A DNA stretch of 56,945 nt. It comes from Tubiluchus corallicola (lineage: Eukaryota > Priapulida > Priapulimorpha > Priapulimorphida > Tubiluchidae). Where the stretch lies: assembly GCA_030141605.1 (NCBI GenBank), contig JAQGDQ010001185.1, forward strand, positions 1-56,945, written 5' to 3'. Made by a program: the position numbers and the translations under genes. Of this stretch, positions 21,365-52,467 are shown piece by piece (position 1 is the stretch's first letter; each line of letters starts with the position of its first letter). The notes beneath the pieces are model-generated. The model saw only the letters and a program-made list of their open reading frames with translations, ran no database searches and was not told the origin of the DNA.

Positions 21365-21616
21365 CTAAAGGCGAGTTCTGACTAGTGATTTATCTTGCCA
21401 AGTAATTCGCAAGTGTGTTTAGGCTAGAGAACAAAACTTGCTGTTAGTTTCTCTCCGACAGTAAGCGCAAGGTGACACCTCTATTCACTGCGAGAAGTGT
21501 CAAGAGTAACTCGTCGAGGCGTTCACACTACACAGCAAAATCAACTTGCAGCAACTGTCGGAGAGTAACTCGCAAAGAAAATCAAACTTGTGAGTTTGTT
21601 GTTAGAGAGAAAACTC
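21365..21616 (-). mobile_element. MITE family M1, copy C (reverse), right end fused to a GA tract
   Basis: It carries CACTGCGAGAAGTGTCAAGA, CGAGGCGTTCACACTACACA and CTTGTGAGTTTGTTGTTAGA, the single-unit counterparts of copy B. A GA microsatellite begins where the element terminus (AGAAAACTC) should continue. Confidence 0.65.
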
Positions 21617-21905
<289 letters not shown>

Positions 21906-21924
21906 AGAGCTGGGATGCAGGGTA

Positions 21925-22460
21925 CGACAACAATAGCTGCAACAATAGTTACAAGATACGACAATGTATGTAGTTTATTGACTAAAACAAGTTATACACG
22001 AGGAATGAGGGAAATGCCACAATCGAAACATTAGTGATTTTAGTCCAGATTGTCACTTTACGTACATTTCCTACTCAAGGTTATAGCATTAAAAACAGTG
22101 TTATGCATACAAGGTACATCAGCATAAAAGTTGCAAAATTTCATAACATATTATATAACAATTAGTGTGCTCAAAGAAGTGAGTTAAATCAGCAAAGTTT
22201 ACATTGTCGTAGCGGTTTCTAATATTTGATGTTAGGGGGCGTGTCTGTATAACGTGTTTCTCAGTTTGAATGTCCCCACAAGGACATGACCTATTTTCCC
22301 TTGGCTGTCTCGCCCATCTACCCGTTTCTATCCGCAGCCTATGTGACTGAAGACGCATTCTTGTGAAGCTAAGACAACAATAGCTGCAACAATAAGTTTC
22401 AAGGTACGACAACAATAGCTGCAACAATAGTTATAAGACACGACAACAATAGCTGCAACA
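21925..22460. repeat. 34-bp minisatellite split by a LINE insertion
   Basis: Units containing TACGACAACAATAGCTGCAA and CAATAGTTAYAAG occur at 21925-21965 and again at 22371-22460. The 405 bp between them are a minus-strand LINE end. Confidence 0.75.
21966..22372 (-). mobile_element. LINE 3' fragment with reverse-transcriptase C-terminus
   Basis: The minus-strand frame to the stop near 22119 reads RIETGRWARQPRENRSCPCG, then QTEKHVIQTRPL. This is the C-terminal cysteine/histidine region of non-LTR retrotransposon polyproteins (pattern GRW, CxCG, QTxxHV, CP). The expected last Cys of the cluster is Arg here. A second family member is at 40672-40950. The fragment is 5' truncated. Confidence 0.75.
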
Positions 22461-22609
22461 AGAGATGAAAGGATGTGGCTAAAATAAGAACAAATAACAA
22501 CATAGATCAGAATCTTATCATCATTGTCAGGCTTCGGGAACTGTGACCTACCTAACAAAATTCTCACAAGTTCACAAGCAGCTCTGGGCAATAATTATAC
22601 GTACATTTC

Positions 22610-22795
22610 ATAACTCGTACTTTTTACCGTTCGCGAAAGCGCTAAACTTGTTGACCGCCCTGTAGCCGTCTGCACGTACGAGCTTCACGTTAGAGGACGC
22701 CCTGCTCGCCTTTGCGAAGCTGGGATGTGAGCTGGGAGATTAGTTACAATAGAGCAGCCCGTGCACGCGGAGTAACACGCACTGCACTTGCCTGG
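22610..22795 (+). promoter_or_regulatory. CpG-richer block upstream of ndnf
   Basis: CpG words are clearly denser here than in surrounding DNA (for example CCGTTCGCGAAAGCGC and GTGCACGCGG). It lies 0.75-0.9 kb before the ndnf start codon, so it could hold the promoter or a non-coding first exon. No core element is identified. Confidence 0.25.
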
Positions 22796-23539
22796 GTTAG
22801 TGACTCATGTAGCTAGGACCACATCAAAAAACTCAGCTTGCCTGGTGATTTGTGACTTTTAAATCGATAAGTCGAGGTAAGGTAAGCAGTTGTGAAAATG
22901 CTGAAGACAAGTGTGTGATCTAGATGTCACTTCTGTGGTTTTGTGCTCTCAGTTTTAACGCGCGTGCGCAAGTTTTAGTCGTTTTATCGGTTGATATTGA
23001 AACTGATCAAATAATCAGACATCCAAACTGGTGATCTTTGAGGAGATGTAGCAAGTATTAACCTTAATGGTTTGCAAAATGAAACAGATTCAATATTTGT
23101 TACGAACAGCATGTCTGGTGACAAATGAACATCTTTAGTGTTTGTTACAAACGCGTCAAACCAAACCTTCAAAATTATTTACTCCAGAAATTGTGCAGGA
23201 AAAGAAGTTGCACTTTATTTCGTAACTTGTGCTGAGGTGAAAACGCCACGTGTTTTGTACATTGTTTCCTGTAAGTAGTAAAAGTGCTCTAGGTATGAGT
23301 CACATGGCTTCAAACAGAGAATGAAGGAAACCACTAACTTCTTCTAATAAATTGAGAAAGAAACTGATATGGACACGGTGTGCATAGTCCAGATATTTCG
23401 TTGGTACACTAAACTTTCTTGCTGGACGTCTTTATTTCATAGTACTAACTGAAGACAAAGGAAAATGAATTGGCTGGCTTCGCTGACCACTTAACCACGT
23501 GGTCGTTGTTCGTGACACTTAAACTCGTTGTTTGTGACA

Positions 23540-43185
<19,646 letters not shown>

Positions 43186-44082
43186 GTACAATAATGCCTA
43201 TTAAAGATCTGGGTGCTGATGAAGGCAGTTGAAAATTTGCAACACTGATGCTGCCAAAACGACGTTTCCTATGAAGTCTGCTGATCCTGATTGCTGAACA
43301 CAAGTGCAAGCACGGTAGCTCAGAAATTCAAAATTATTTTTCGTGAAAGAGCTATAATAGGACATTCTCTATCTTTACTGTAGTACAGTAATTGTAAAAC
43401 ATGCTGTAATATATCATCTGTCCCTACTATACAAGCAAACATGCCACAGGTTAGTCCATATCTTTCTGTGCATCCAATTTAGTCACAACCAAAGCATCCA
43501 CTGGGTGTTCCAGCGAGGAACTCTGTACTTGTTTAAACGTCTGTTAGTAATTACGGATAGACAGACCAGCCGAGCAATTTGAGAAGAACCAGGGTTCTGG
43601 CAGATTACTGCACTATTTATAGTCGCGGAAGCCTACACGAGTTTTTCGTCCAGGTTTCTCTTTCCAATGTTGTGAAGCCCTGACTTGCCGCGGCTGGGAA
43701 AACTCCTGTTTAGACACAGATGAAACCACTAACCACCACAAGCCAGCCGTCTTGAGATGTTAAAACCACCGAGCAGCTTTTATAACATCAAAATTCCCAC
43801 GGCCGATTTCTTTCTGCTGCGGCGGCTGCACCTGTTGTGCGCGGTACAGTACCTACAGCAGCGACATCTGTCGTCGAACTGTCAAAGCTTCTGTTCGTGC
43901 GGAATTCGCCGCGCCGTCTAGCATTACTGAAAGATTCGAAGCGGAAGTCGATGAAAGTGGGCGATGAAGTACAAGTATTTCTTTCTGTATTTTACCGCTT
44001 TGCTGAAATATAAACCAGAATGTAGCTTGAAATAATCAGCAATGACTGTCAGCAAGCGAGGACTCACTTTTTAAAATTTGTA
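43186..44082 (+). other. ndnf: Probable ndnf 3' untranslated region
   Basis: No repeat array is present between the stop codon and the AATAAA at 44083, in contrast to both sides. Assigning it as 3' UTR is inference. Confidence 0.4.
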
Positions 44083-44088
44083 AATAAA
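44083..44088 (+). terminator. ndnf: Candidate ndnf poly(A) signal
   Basis: AATAAA about 900 bp beyond the ndnf stop, followed by a GT-rich stretch (TTATTCGAGTGTGTTAAG). It is the first canonical signal I find downstream. Confidence 0.45.
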
Positions 44089-44249
44089 GTTATTCGAGTG
44101 TGTTAAGACGTTTGATTTTCGATATTAAAATATGTTTGAGATGTTGCACATCTTGCGTGACGTTCATTTCGATTTTTTCTTACTTGTAAACAAGGAAAAA
44201 GTGTTACCCGAAGTATACGTGGCAGGAGATTCTGACCCTAGGACCCTGG

Positions 44250-44840
44250 TCAAGAAATTAAAGCAACTAAAGTGACTATGCATACTGACGTCATTGTTAA
44301 GAATCCTTGCAGCGTAGCTAAGGACAGTTGCATAACAACCAAGAACACTAACGTCATAGCTAAAACAGTTACATCATAGTTCAGGACACTAACATCATAA
44401 TTACTGACACTGATACCAGAGCCAAGGCAACTGAGATTGTAGTAAAGAACACTGACATCATAGTTGAGGACACTGACGTCATAGCTAAATACACTGACAT
44501 CATAGTTAAAGACACTGGCATCGTAGCTAAAGACACTGACGTCAAAGCTGAAAACACTGACATTATAGGTAGTCACAATGCTGACATCATAGTAAATGAT
44601 AAAGATATCATAGTTAATCATAAGGACATTATAACATTATGACAATCACTTCATATTTAAAGAGACTGACGTCATAGCTGAAGACACTGATATCATAGAT
44701 ACTTAGAACACTGACGCTTAGTTTTAAATAATAACATAACAGTTAAGACAGTGGCATCATAGTAACGGACGCTGACGTTACAGCTAAATGCACTGACATC
44801 CCTGTTATGGCAACACAGGCAAGGACTCTGACGTCACAAA
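44250..44840. repeat. Degenerate 21-bp array carrying CRE-like sites
   Basis: Units resemble ACTGACATCATAGTTAAAGA(C). Five units hold the full palindrome TGACGTCA: 44286-44293, 44474-44481, 44537-44544, 44667-44674 and 44829-44836. Others have TGACATCA. Confidence 0.8.
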
Positions 44841-45390
44841 TAACTAGATTTAGATTTAGATTTAATATTTTATTTCAAACTTCACAAAGTTCATATACGC
44901 ATCACAAATTAATACAAATAATACAATAAATCATGACACAACAATAACACAAATAACAATTAACGATATAACAAACTACGCCAATGACGTCTAATTACAG
45001 AAGTAAAGTTTACATCACTGTTTAAAATGTTCTTGCATATAAAATTTTCACTCTTATTCAGCCTGACGTATAAACTGTATGCACATTTTCTGTGAAATTA
45101 TCTAGCGCTCGTATCATATGAAAAGTTAAACAGCTTCCGTGTTGATACATTATATGCAACCTTGAGTTTGCTAAGATTGTAAGAATAAAAATGTGTCCAA
45201 GCGGACATAATGACTGACTGACTGACTGACTGACTGATTGACTAACTGCCTTGCTTACTTACTTACTTATTTACTTAAAGCTGTTATTGTCCTGCAATCT
45301 TTTTTAACAGTAGAACATATACTCTTAATGAGTTACTGTGCATTTTAACAATTGCAACTGCAGCTATTCTATTTCAAATAATCCTAGGGG
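44841..45390. other. Spacer with short GACT and TTAC runs
   Basis: A 30-bp ACTG run lies near 45211-45238 and a TTAC run near 45254-45277. Nothing else is recognised. Confidence 0.4.
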
Positions 45391-45545
45391 GGGGGGGCGT
45401 AGCTCAATGGTAGTCTTAAACAATTGTACCGCTGGTTCTACGACCAAATATGCGGATATTAATCATAATAATAATAATAATAATAGTAATAATAATAATA
45501 ATAATAATAATAGTAATAATAATAATAATAATAATAATATGTCTT
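45391..45545 (+). mobile_element. tRNA-derived SINE remnant
   Basis: GGGGGGGCGTAGCTCAATGG contains an A-box like that of tRNA-Ala (TAGCTCAATGG at 45400). GGTTCTACGACC at 45434-45445 fits a B-box. Their spacing is about 10 bp shorter than in a real tRNA and the 3' half does not fold, so it is not a tRNA gene. An AAT tail (45464-45540) follows directly. Confidence 0.6.
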
Positions 45546-46340
<795 letters not shown>

Positions 46341-46626
46341 TCTGTCATTCTCTTTTTTGTCTCTCATTCTCTCTCCATTTCTCTGTCTCTTTCAAATCAA
46401 ATCAAATCAAATCAAAGCAAATCTTTCCACCTCGCCTTTTCTACTCTTTCTCTCCTTCTTCCTCGCCCTCGCAATTCTTTCCCTTCTTCTTCCTCCTACT
46501 CTCTTCCTCATAACAAATCTCTTTACTTTCTTCCCAACTTCATGCAGTCTGAAACATGACAAACTTCTGCTGGTCAGTGATGCACTGTCGTCTGCACTTT
46601 ACTCAAAAATTTACAAATGTTACTCT

Positions 46627-47703
46627 CTAAATTAGTAATTGCTTAAAAATGTGAGAATTTTTAACGAAATGTGATCTCTTTGTACCAATAAAATATATTC
46701 CACTTTCGTTACCCTTTCTTTTTAAACTGTAAGACGTTCTTTCTAAGTTAACATACAAGGGTTCGAACCCTGCCAGAAACTTCTCAACGAGAAAACTGGA
46801 TATCCTAATTGGGTGAAGTTTATCGAGTAGCTGACCCCGTTTCCGTGCCCGTGGAAAAAAACTTTCATGCCATATAAGGACTCCATTATTTTTCAAAGAT
46901 ACGTATATATTGTTGAGAAAAGCTAGGGCATCTTGAACATGTTCAATAGTGTTCACACTGACTAGCGTGTCAAAGGTTTCCGGTTGCACAAACTTTTCCC
47001 CTGATGAGGGAACTACGGTTGTTGAATAATTCAGAAGATTCCCGCTCTTGTAACTACACCCTGGTACGTACTTCATGTATCGTTTCGCATTGGGTTCAAC
47101 CAGAGTAATGTGGCTGACAGTTAACTTACTTCTAGTCAACAGCATGAAAAGAGTTTGCGTAAAAGGTCCTGCCCCAATTTCGACCACATTTCCCAAATCG
47201 TAGGGCACTTTACTGTAAGCGTCAAAGCCTTCGATGTGCTCATCCATGCGGTCCTCTTCTGCCCATCCGGTTGCCCAAACCTTGAATTCTTCCTTTTGGG
47301 CGTTCCTCCACATCAACATTGGAACTTGAACGATGCCAGTTTGAGGTTGAAAGAAACATGTTGCAGAAACATTTGCTGGTGACATGAATTTGTCGTAAGT
47401 TACTTCCCGTTTCAAATTAGGACAAAGTTCCAAAACTTCCGCCTCAGCCGCTTCCCTTTCGCAGCATCCAACTCCAAAATACAAAGGATGACAGAAACAA
47501 TGATTAAAATATTGTCTGCCATGCAACGGACATTCACAAATCACTGAATCATTAGTTAATTTGGCTGGGACGCCATCATTGTTTGCATGAAGCCACGTTC
47601 TCATCAAACTGATCATCACTGAACTTGCTACCAGCAAGACAATCATTTGATGCAACGTCAAACGTACCGTTGACAAACGTAGTAGACGCGGCGGTGGCTC
47701 CAT
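46627..47703 (-). CDS. Type II membrane protein with EGF-like module and SAM-dependent methyltransferase domain
   Basis: A single uninterrupted frame of 358 codons starts at ATG 47703. A basic N-terminus is followed by a membrane anchor at about 15-36 (LTLHQMIVLLVASSVMISLM), so the rest should face the Golgi or ER lumen, or the cell surface. Residues 57-81 are Cys-rich; CFCHPLYFGVGC fits the EGF-like spacing C-x-C-x5-G-x2-C. Residues 172-280 carry class I methyltransferase marks: VVEIGAGPFTQT (SAM-binding motif I), ITLVEPN (acidic end of strand 2), FDTLVSVNTIEHV and NNGVLIWHE. Four glycosylation sites (N51, N111, N225, N332) agree with a lumenal position. Substrate is unknown; a glycan or secreted protein is possible. 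It has no introns, so a retrocopy or transfer is conceivable. Not a family I can name. Confidence 0.88.
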   Translation of the reverse strand: MEPPPRLLRLSTVRLTLHQMIVLLVASSVMISLMRTWLHANNDGVPAKLTNDSVICECPLHGRQYFNHCFCHPLYFGVGCCEREAAEAEVLELCPNLKREVTYDKFMSPANVSATCFFQPQTGIVQVPMLMWRNAQKEEFKVWATGWAEEDRMDEHIEGFDAYSKVPYDLGNVVEIGAGPFTQTLFMLLTRSKLTVSHITLVEPNAKRYMKYVPGCSYKSGNLLNYSTTVVPSSGEKFVQPETFDTLVSVNTIEHVQDALAFLNNIYVSLKNNGVLIWHESFFPRARKRGQLLDKLHPIRISSFLVEKFLAGFEPLYVNLERTSYSLKRKGNESGIYFIGTKRSHFVKNSHIFKQLLI

Positions 47704-48269
47704 CTTTACTCTACTGACGTAATCGTTTGTGACTTACGGCAAGCGACTTCTATTAAGTTAATTTGTCCAGCCTTATTGGAGCGAAAGAGATTTCTTAAAA
47801 AAATTTGAAAGCTGATTTCACGCTTCCTGTGCTTTTTTGATAAAGTTTATAGCCATTTTGTTGCACCTCATACCTAATTTGGAATCACACAAAGAACACT
47901 GAAGTTTTCATACGTTTCACTACAATCAGATCATCACCTAGCTAAAAATCACAAAATTCTTGTTCATAGCATTCACTTATCAGTACTGGTAAAACTGTAC
48001 TTTACTGTTTTATGTCTGATATTCAGAAAAGCATTTTGTATCATTATTAGCGGGATCACGCACTGCACGAGTGGATTCTTATGCTGAACAAAAGGTTATT
48101 ATTTCAGGCTGTAGAGTGCAATGCTCTACTGGGGCACATGAGTTTGCCATGTTGACTGTAGAGCTCAGAATCAGTAACAGTAACGACTTATAAGCTCCTG
48201 GGTAATTTAAACGCTACTTAATTTTGATGGTGGCAGAGTTTTTTCACAATTTGTTGAGCTAAAACGTCA
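47704..48269. promoter_or_regulatory. Upstream flank of the methyltransferase gene
   Basis: The first few hundred bases above ATG 47703 should hold its promoter. I see no TATA box or CpG-rich block. Otherwise unremarkable. Confidence 0.25.
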
Positions 48270-48464
48270 GTTGTTGTTGCTCTCGATGCTGTTGTCGCTG
48301 TTACTGTAGTTGTTGTTGCTGCTGCTGCAGCTGTTGTTGTTGTTGTTCTTGCTGCTGCTGTTGCTGTTGTTTTTGTTGTTGTTGTTGTTGTTGATGATGA
48401 TGATGATGTTGTTTGTTGCTGCTGTTGTTGCTGCTGCAGCTGTTGTTGTTGTAGTTGTTGTTGT

Positions 48465-48495
<31 letters not shown>

Positions 48496-48650
48496 TTGGT
48501 TGTTGTTATTGCTGTTGTTGCTGTTGTTGTTGTTGATGATGATGATGATGATGACGATGTTGTTGTTGTTGCTGTTGTTGTTTTTGCTGCTGTTGTGGTT
48601 GTTGATGATGCTGCTATTATTACTGTTGTCACTGTCGTCACTACTTTTTA
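48270..48650. repeat. GTT/GCT/GAT trinucleotide array
   Basis: Degenerate trinucleotides with two GATGAT patches (48393-48410 and 48532-48556). Poly-Thr, Leu and Val frames are artefacts. Confidence 0.95.
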
Positions 48651-49289
48651 ATTAATAGTGTTAATTATTATTTGATATTATTTTCGCGTTTATTTTTATT
48701 GTACGTATATATTCTGAAGCATAAATTAGAATGGAATAGATTGGGATCGATGCTGTTCGATTCATCAGATTTATTTCAGCATAAAACCACATTTAAAAAA
48801 ATATTTACAACACAATAAAGGTACCAAAAATAAAACTAATACAGTAAGAAAAAACTATCACGTTGAAGGACAATAATTAAGATATAGAATCGCGAAAGTT
48901 GATTAATATAATGAACTACATCGTGCTGGTGTTCGTCATCTACAAGAATGGTACACTTTCTAATTTTCTATATAAAAGAATTAAAAAAGACCTAAATTAG
49001 TGATTAAATTAAACATGGAATCTGTTTTACTGTACGCATTTAAAGCGGAAGAAAACGAAATTTTAAACTACCGCCCCCCCCCCCCAAATCTCTCCATGCA
49101 AGATAATATTTCTTTTCATTACGCGTACCCAATAACACGTGACTGCTCAACTATCCCAGTGCGCACCGCAAGGTAATATTTCTTTGCATTACGGGTACCC
49201 GATAACACGTGACTGCTCAACTATCCCAGTGTGCACCGCCTTCTCACCAAAAACACACATTACTGAACATATTGACAATATCAATGTAA
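48651..49289. other. Spacer with a 60-bp direct repeat
   Basis: GTACCCAATAACACGTGACTGC-type sequence occurs twice, 72 bp apart (near 49125 and 49195), including CAACTATCCCAGTG. Otherwise unrecognised AT-rich DNA. Confidence 0.5.
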
Positions 49290-49460
49290 TTTGATAGTTT
49301 GATATTTTGTAAAATTGCGAAGCGTGGTTACAAATACTCTGATTGCTTTTTTCAAACTTTACACAATGCGATAATTTTATAAAGCGTATCAAACGAATTA
49401 CTTTTAAAATGGCTGCGCCTAATAGTCATCACTGGACTATAAATTTAGAAGCTTTATACG
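49290..49460 (-). mobile_element. Dispersed repeat family R, copy 6 (reverse)
   Basis: Reverse complement reads AGGCGCAGCCATTTTAAAAG, then TTATCGCATTGTGTAAAGTT and TTGAAAAAAGCAATCAGAGT, the family order. Confidence 0.6.
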
Positions 49461-50650
49461 GCGCTACTGCTACCGCCAGCCCTGTGCGCAATAAGATAGC
49501 ATATAAGTGGTGCAAAATTTCGAGACGAATTTTTAGTTTTACGTAAGTAAAGAGTTTTTGTTGATTTGATGCCAAGACCTACACTGCATATCAAACGTGA
49601 AATATCGTTCTTGTAACATCTTACAAATGATTGCATTTCGACCAGTAAAATAGTTTGAACTTACGAACCTGGACACCAAACTTTAGCACAACATCCTCTG
49701 TACAATGATGAAGCTTTGTGATTGTAAAAGTTCGTGCCATGAGCTGTTTAAAATAAGATTATTTTTAAGCAAAAATTAAAAACAAACAATGCCATAATAC
49801 CAAGGAAATATTAAATTTAATATTGTTTTTATTTCACCGAAAATAAAATAATTTAAAAACAATTTTAAACTCAAGATCAATTAAATGAGACGTTTTTAAT
49901 CATTTTAAGTTTGTTTCTGCAAATGTCTATAATACTGTTGATTCTGTAACCGATAGTTGAGAATGGACGTTGAAGTTATATGTGTAACACACGCATTCTT
50001 TTAAGCTGTACCAGAAGATCAAACTGAAATGTGATTTTGTTTATTGTATTTATTTTTGTAACAAAATGGCATTAAATTATCCACATTTGGCAAGTAGATG
50101 CAACTACAACAAAAAGGAATTTATTACAGACTGGTTTCAAACAAATCTGTTCATTATCAAGGCATCTAAAACAACGAAATTTTTACCAGAATTTAGAAAC
50201 AACATCGAAATATGATTCTTTAGTTAGATAGCTAAAAGATATATTATATAACACTACATGGATAATTTAACAATTTTTATCTTACAGGTTATATATCTTG
50301 ATTGGTATGAAACTATGCTACACTCCTAATAAACAAATTTGTTAGTAGTTACTGTCAAAATTATGGAGCTGCCATTTTGTTGCTGAAGCATTCCTGTAGA
50401 AACCGCCTGCGATTGTACTGTTTTGAGACTTTTCTAGCTGATTTGGTAACGTTTCTTAGTTGTGTCAAGCAGTTAAAAAACTGCACGAGAAACGGTCATG
50501 TAACTACATCTAAATTTAGTTGATGAAATTCAGCTATTTTTATCAATCACGTCACGAAAGTGTCCTTGCTATTTAGGTAGAACCCTCGTAGAGTCTGTCT
50601 ACGCTCAAGCTACTGTCTGTTTCTTTCAGTGAGCAGTCAGTTAGTTTTCC
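49461..50650. other. AT-rich spacer, nothing recognised
   Basis: No repeat period, splice-like exon or conserved frame found. Confidence 0.4.
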
Positions 50651-50741
50651 TTGCTCGGCCAAGGAATTGATCGAACTTAGCAGCGACTACCATTAATTGC
50701 CCCCATGGTCTATAGCGAATAGATGGGTGACACCGGCTAAG
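50651..50741 (+). other. 5S rRNA-like remnant
   Basis: GATCGAACTTAGCAGCGACT resembles the region of 5S rRNA that holds promoter box A. AGATGGGTGACACCGG resembles box C. The spacing between them is about 9 bp too long, so at most this is a decayed 5S pseudogene or the head of a 5S-derived SINE. Confidence 0.25.
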
Positions 50742-50798
50742 ACACATCTGGCTGTTTAGTAACTAGTTTTGGTGGCGTTAATTTAATAATGGGTCAAA

Positions 50799-51438
50799 CA
50801 GGGGCGGAACTGGGGGGGAGGGGTGGCGCGCCCCATTGCAAAATCGGACAAATAATTTTTTTTCAGTGAAAATTGCTGTGCGAATGTAATCATTTTCAAT
50901 ATGAATTGGAACTAGTAAAAAATGTTTGGCAGCTTCAGTGTGCGTGCAGACAAAACTCAGTGTGCATAGAGGTGCCTATGACAGTGTAGGCCTACAGGGA
51001 CCACACACAGTCACAGGCTCTACACGCAGGCCAACAGGTCTGTGTGCACAGCTATAGGACGCTGGTGTAGCAGCGGTACCATGCTGAAATTTGAGACTTT
51101 TTAAAAACTTTAGACTTTTTTGTCCAAGGAAGTATCGTTCCACGTTTCATTTTGACATTATTTCCTGCGTATTATTTTCTTAAAACTTGTGTGTGATAAA
51201 TTTCTGTAAATAACAATTTAGTTAGAGGCACATTAATAACGTTAGGTTAACTGAGAGTTAATTTTCTCATTATTGCTCTGTACCCCACGCCGTCCTACAC
51301 ACATGCTAATTATAGGCCTGCATGCAGTATAAAAGGGGTTAAAAATTGGCTTAACCATTATTTAACCACTTCGGATACCTCGCCCTCTCAGAAAATTTTT
51401 GCGCCCCCCCCTGCTTGCCACATCTAGTTCCGCCCCTG
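50799..51438. mobile_element. Non-autonomous hAT-type DNA transposon, 640 bp
   Basis: Perfect 13-bp terminal inverted repeats, CAGGGGCGGAACT and AGTTCCGCCCCTG, are flanked by 8-bp duplications GGGTCAAA (50791-50798) and GGGTCAAG (51439-51446), with one mismatch. Eight-base duplications and CAGGGGCGGA-type ends are usual for hAT elements. No transposase frame is present. Confidence 0.9.
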
Positions 51439-51730
51439 GGGTCAAGTCTAAAATATTATAATTATATTGACATTCTAATCATAATTCATAACATACACTG
51501 CCTATTTGGTCATTACGCGCATTATTATAATAGTCTGTAAAAATTGTAATAAGATAATTGGTCCTATAACTGTCCTAACACACTAATCGTATTTCAAGTA
51601 ATTGCTTGTTTACGATTTATTTATGATACCATGAGGTTAAGAGGGCTACTAGCAGAAAGAGGTGATAACTGGAGCATGATTGATGTGTCAACCTCCTCTG
51701 CAGTCTTTCAACTAGTTAAAATCTCAGAAA

Positions 51731-52085
51731 GTTTAAAGGTACTCTAGCTTTACTGATAATTTTGATGGTGTAATAGATGGCGGCACATGCACTCTGGTCA
51801 TTATTGATATATTATTGTCTGGAACACCTAGAATATTAAAGGTTTTCTTTCCACTTATATAAAATATCAGGGTTTAAAGGAACTTCAGCTTTATTGATAA
51901 GTATAACGACGGAGTAGATGGCGGCACATGCACTCTGGTCATTATTGATATATTATTGTCTGGAACACCTAGGATATTAAAGGTTTTCTTTCCACTTATA
52001 TAAAATATCAGGGTTTAAAGGAACTTCAGCTTTATTGATAAGTATAACGACGGAGTAGATGGCGACACATCTACTTGGGACACGA
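51731..52085. repeat. 141-bp tandem repeat, 2.5 copies
   Basis: CGGCACATGCACTCTGGTCA at 51781 and 51922, with a partial third unit at 52063, all 141 bp apart. The unit also includes TTTCTTTCCACTTATATAAA. Confidence 0.93.
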
Positions 52086-52467
52086 GTGACATTTATGACG
52101 TCATTCGCCAAGAAGAACAAAGTGATTAAATGTTTGAGTCCCTTTAACACATCAAAAGCATTGTGTGATCTCTTATTGCCATTACAGCAGAGCTTTCTGT
52201 TTCAACGTTTGTATTGTCTATGATAACCACTATTAGAATTAGAAGGCAACTTCTAAATCTAGATTAATTTCTATTTTGCACTTTTTCTAAACCTTCATGC
52301 TGTTTGGAAAGCTCATCTGTACCTAGCGCAAGTTTCTTGCAACTACTCTTGCTGTAAGTGTTGAAGCAGATGATACGGAGATGATTATTAATCATCAGAT
52401 GATACGGAGAATAATTAAAATATCCATAGAAAAACTGCAACTGTGACGCAATCTATAGTTTTGTGTG
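52086..52467. other. Spacer, nothing recognised
   Basis: Includes a short duplication of ATCAGATGATACGGAGA near 52368-52413. Confidence 0.4.

Noticed and set aside
45391-45462. tRNA-Ala gene
   Set aside because: A and B boxes are too close together, the acceptor stem cannot pair and an AAT tail follows; a SINE remnant fits better.
48267-48655. Poly-Thr, poly-Val and poly-Leu frames
   Set aside because: Trinucleotide array; no exon signals or unique flanking coding sequence.
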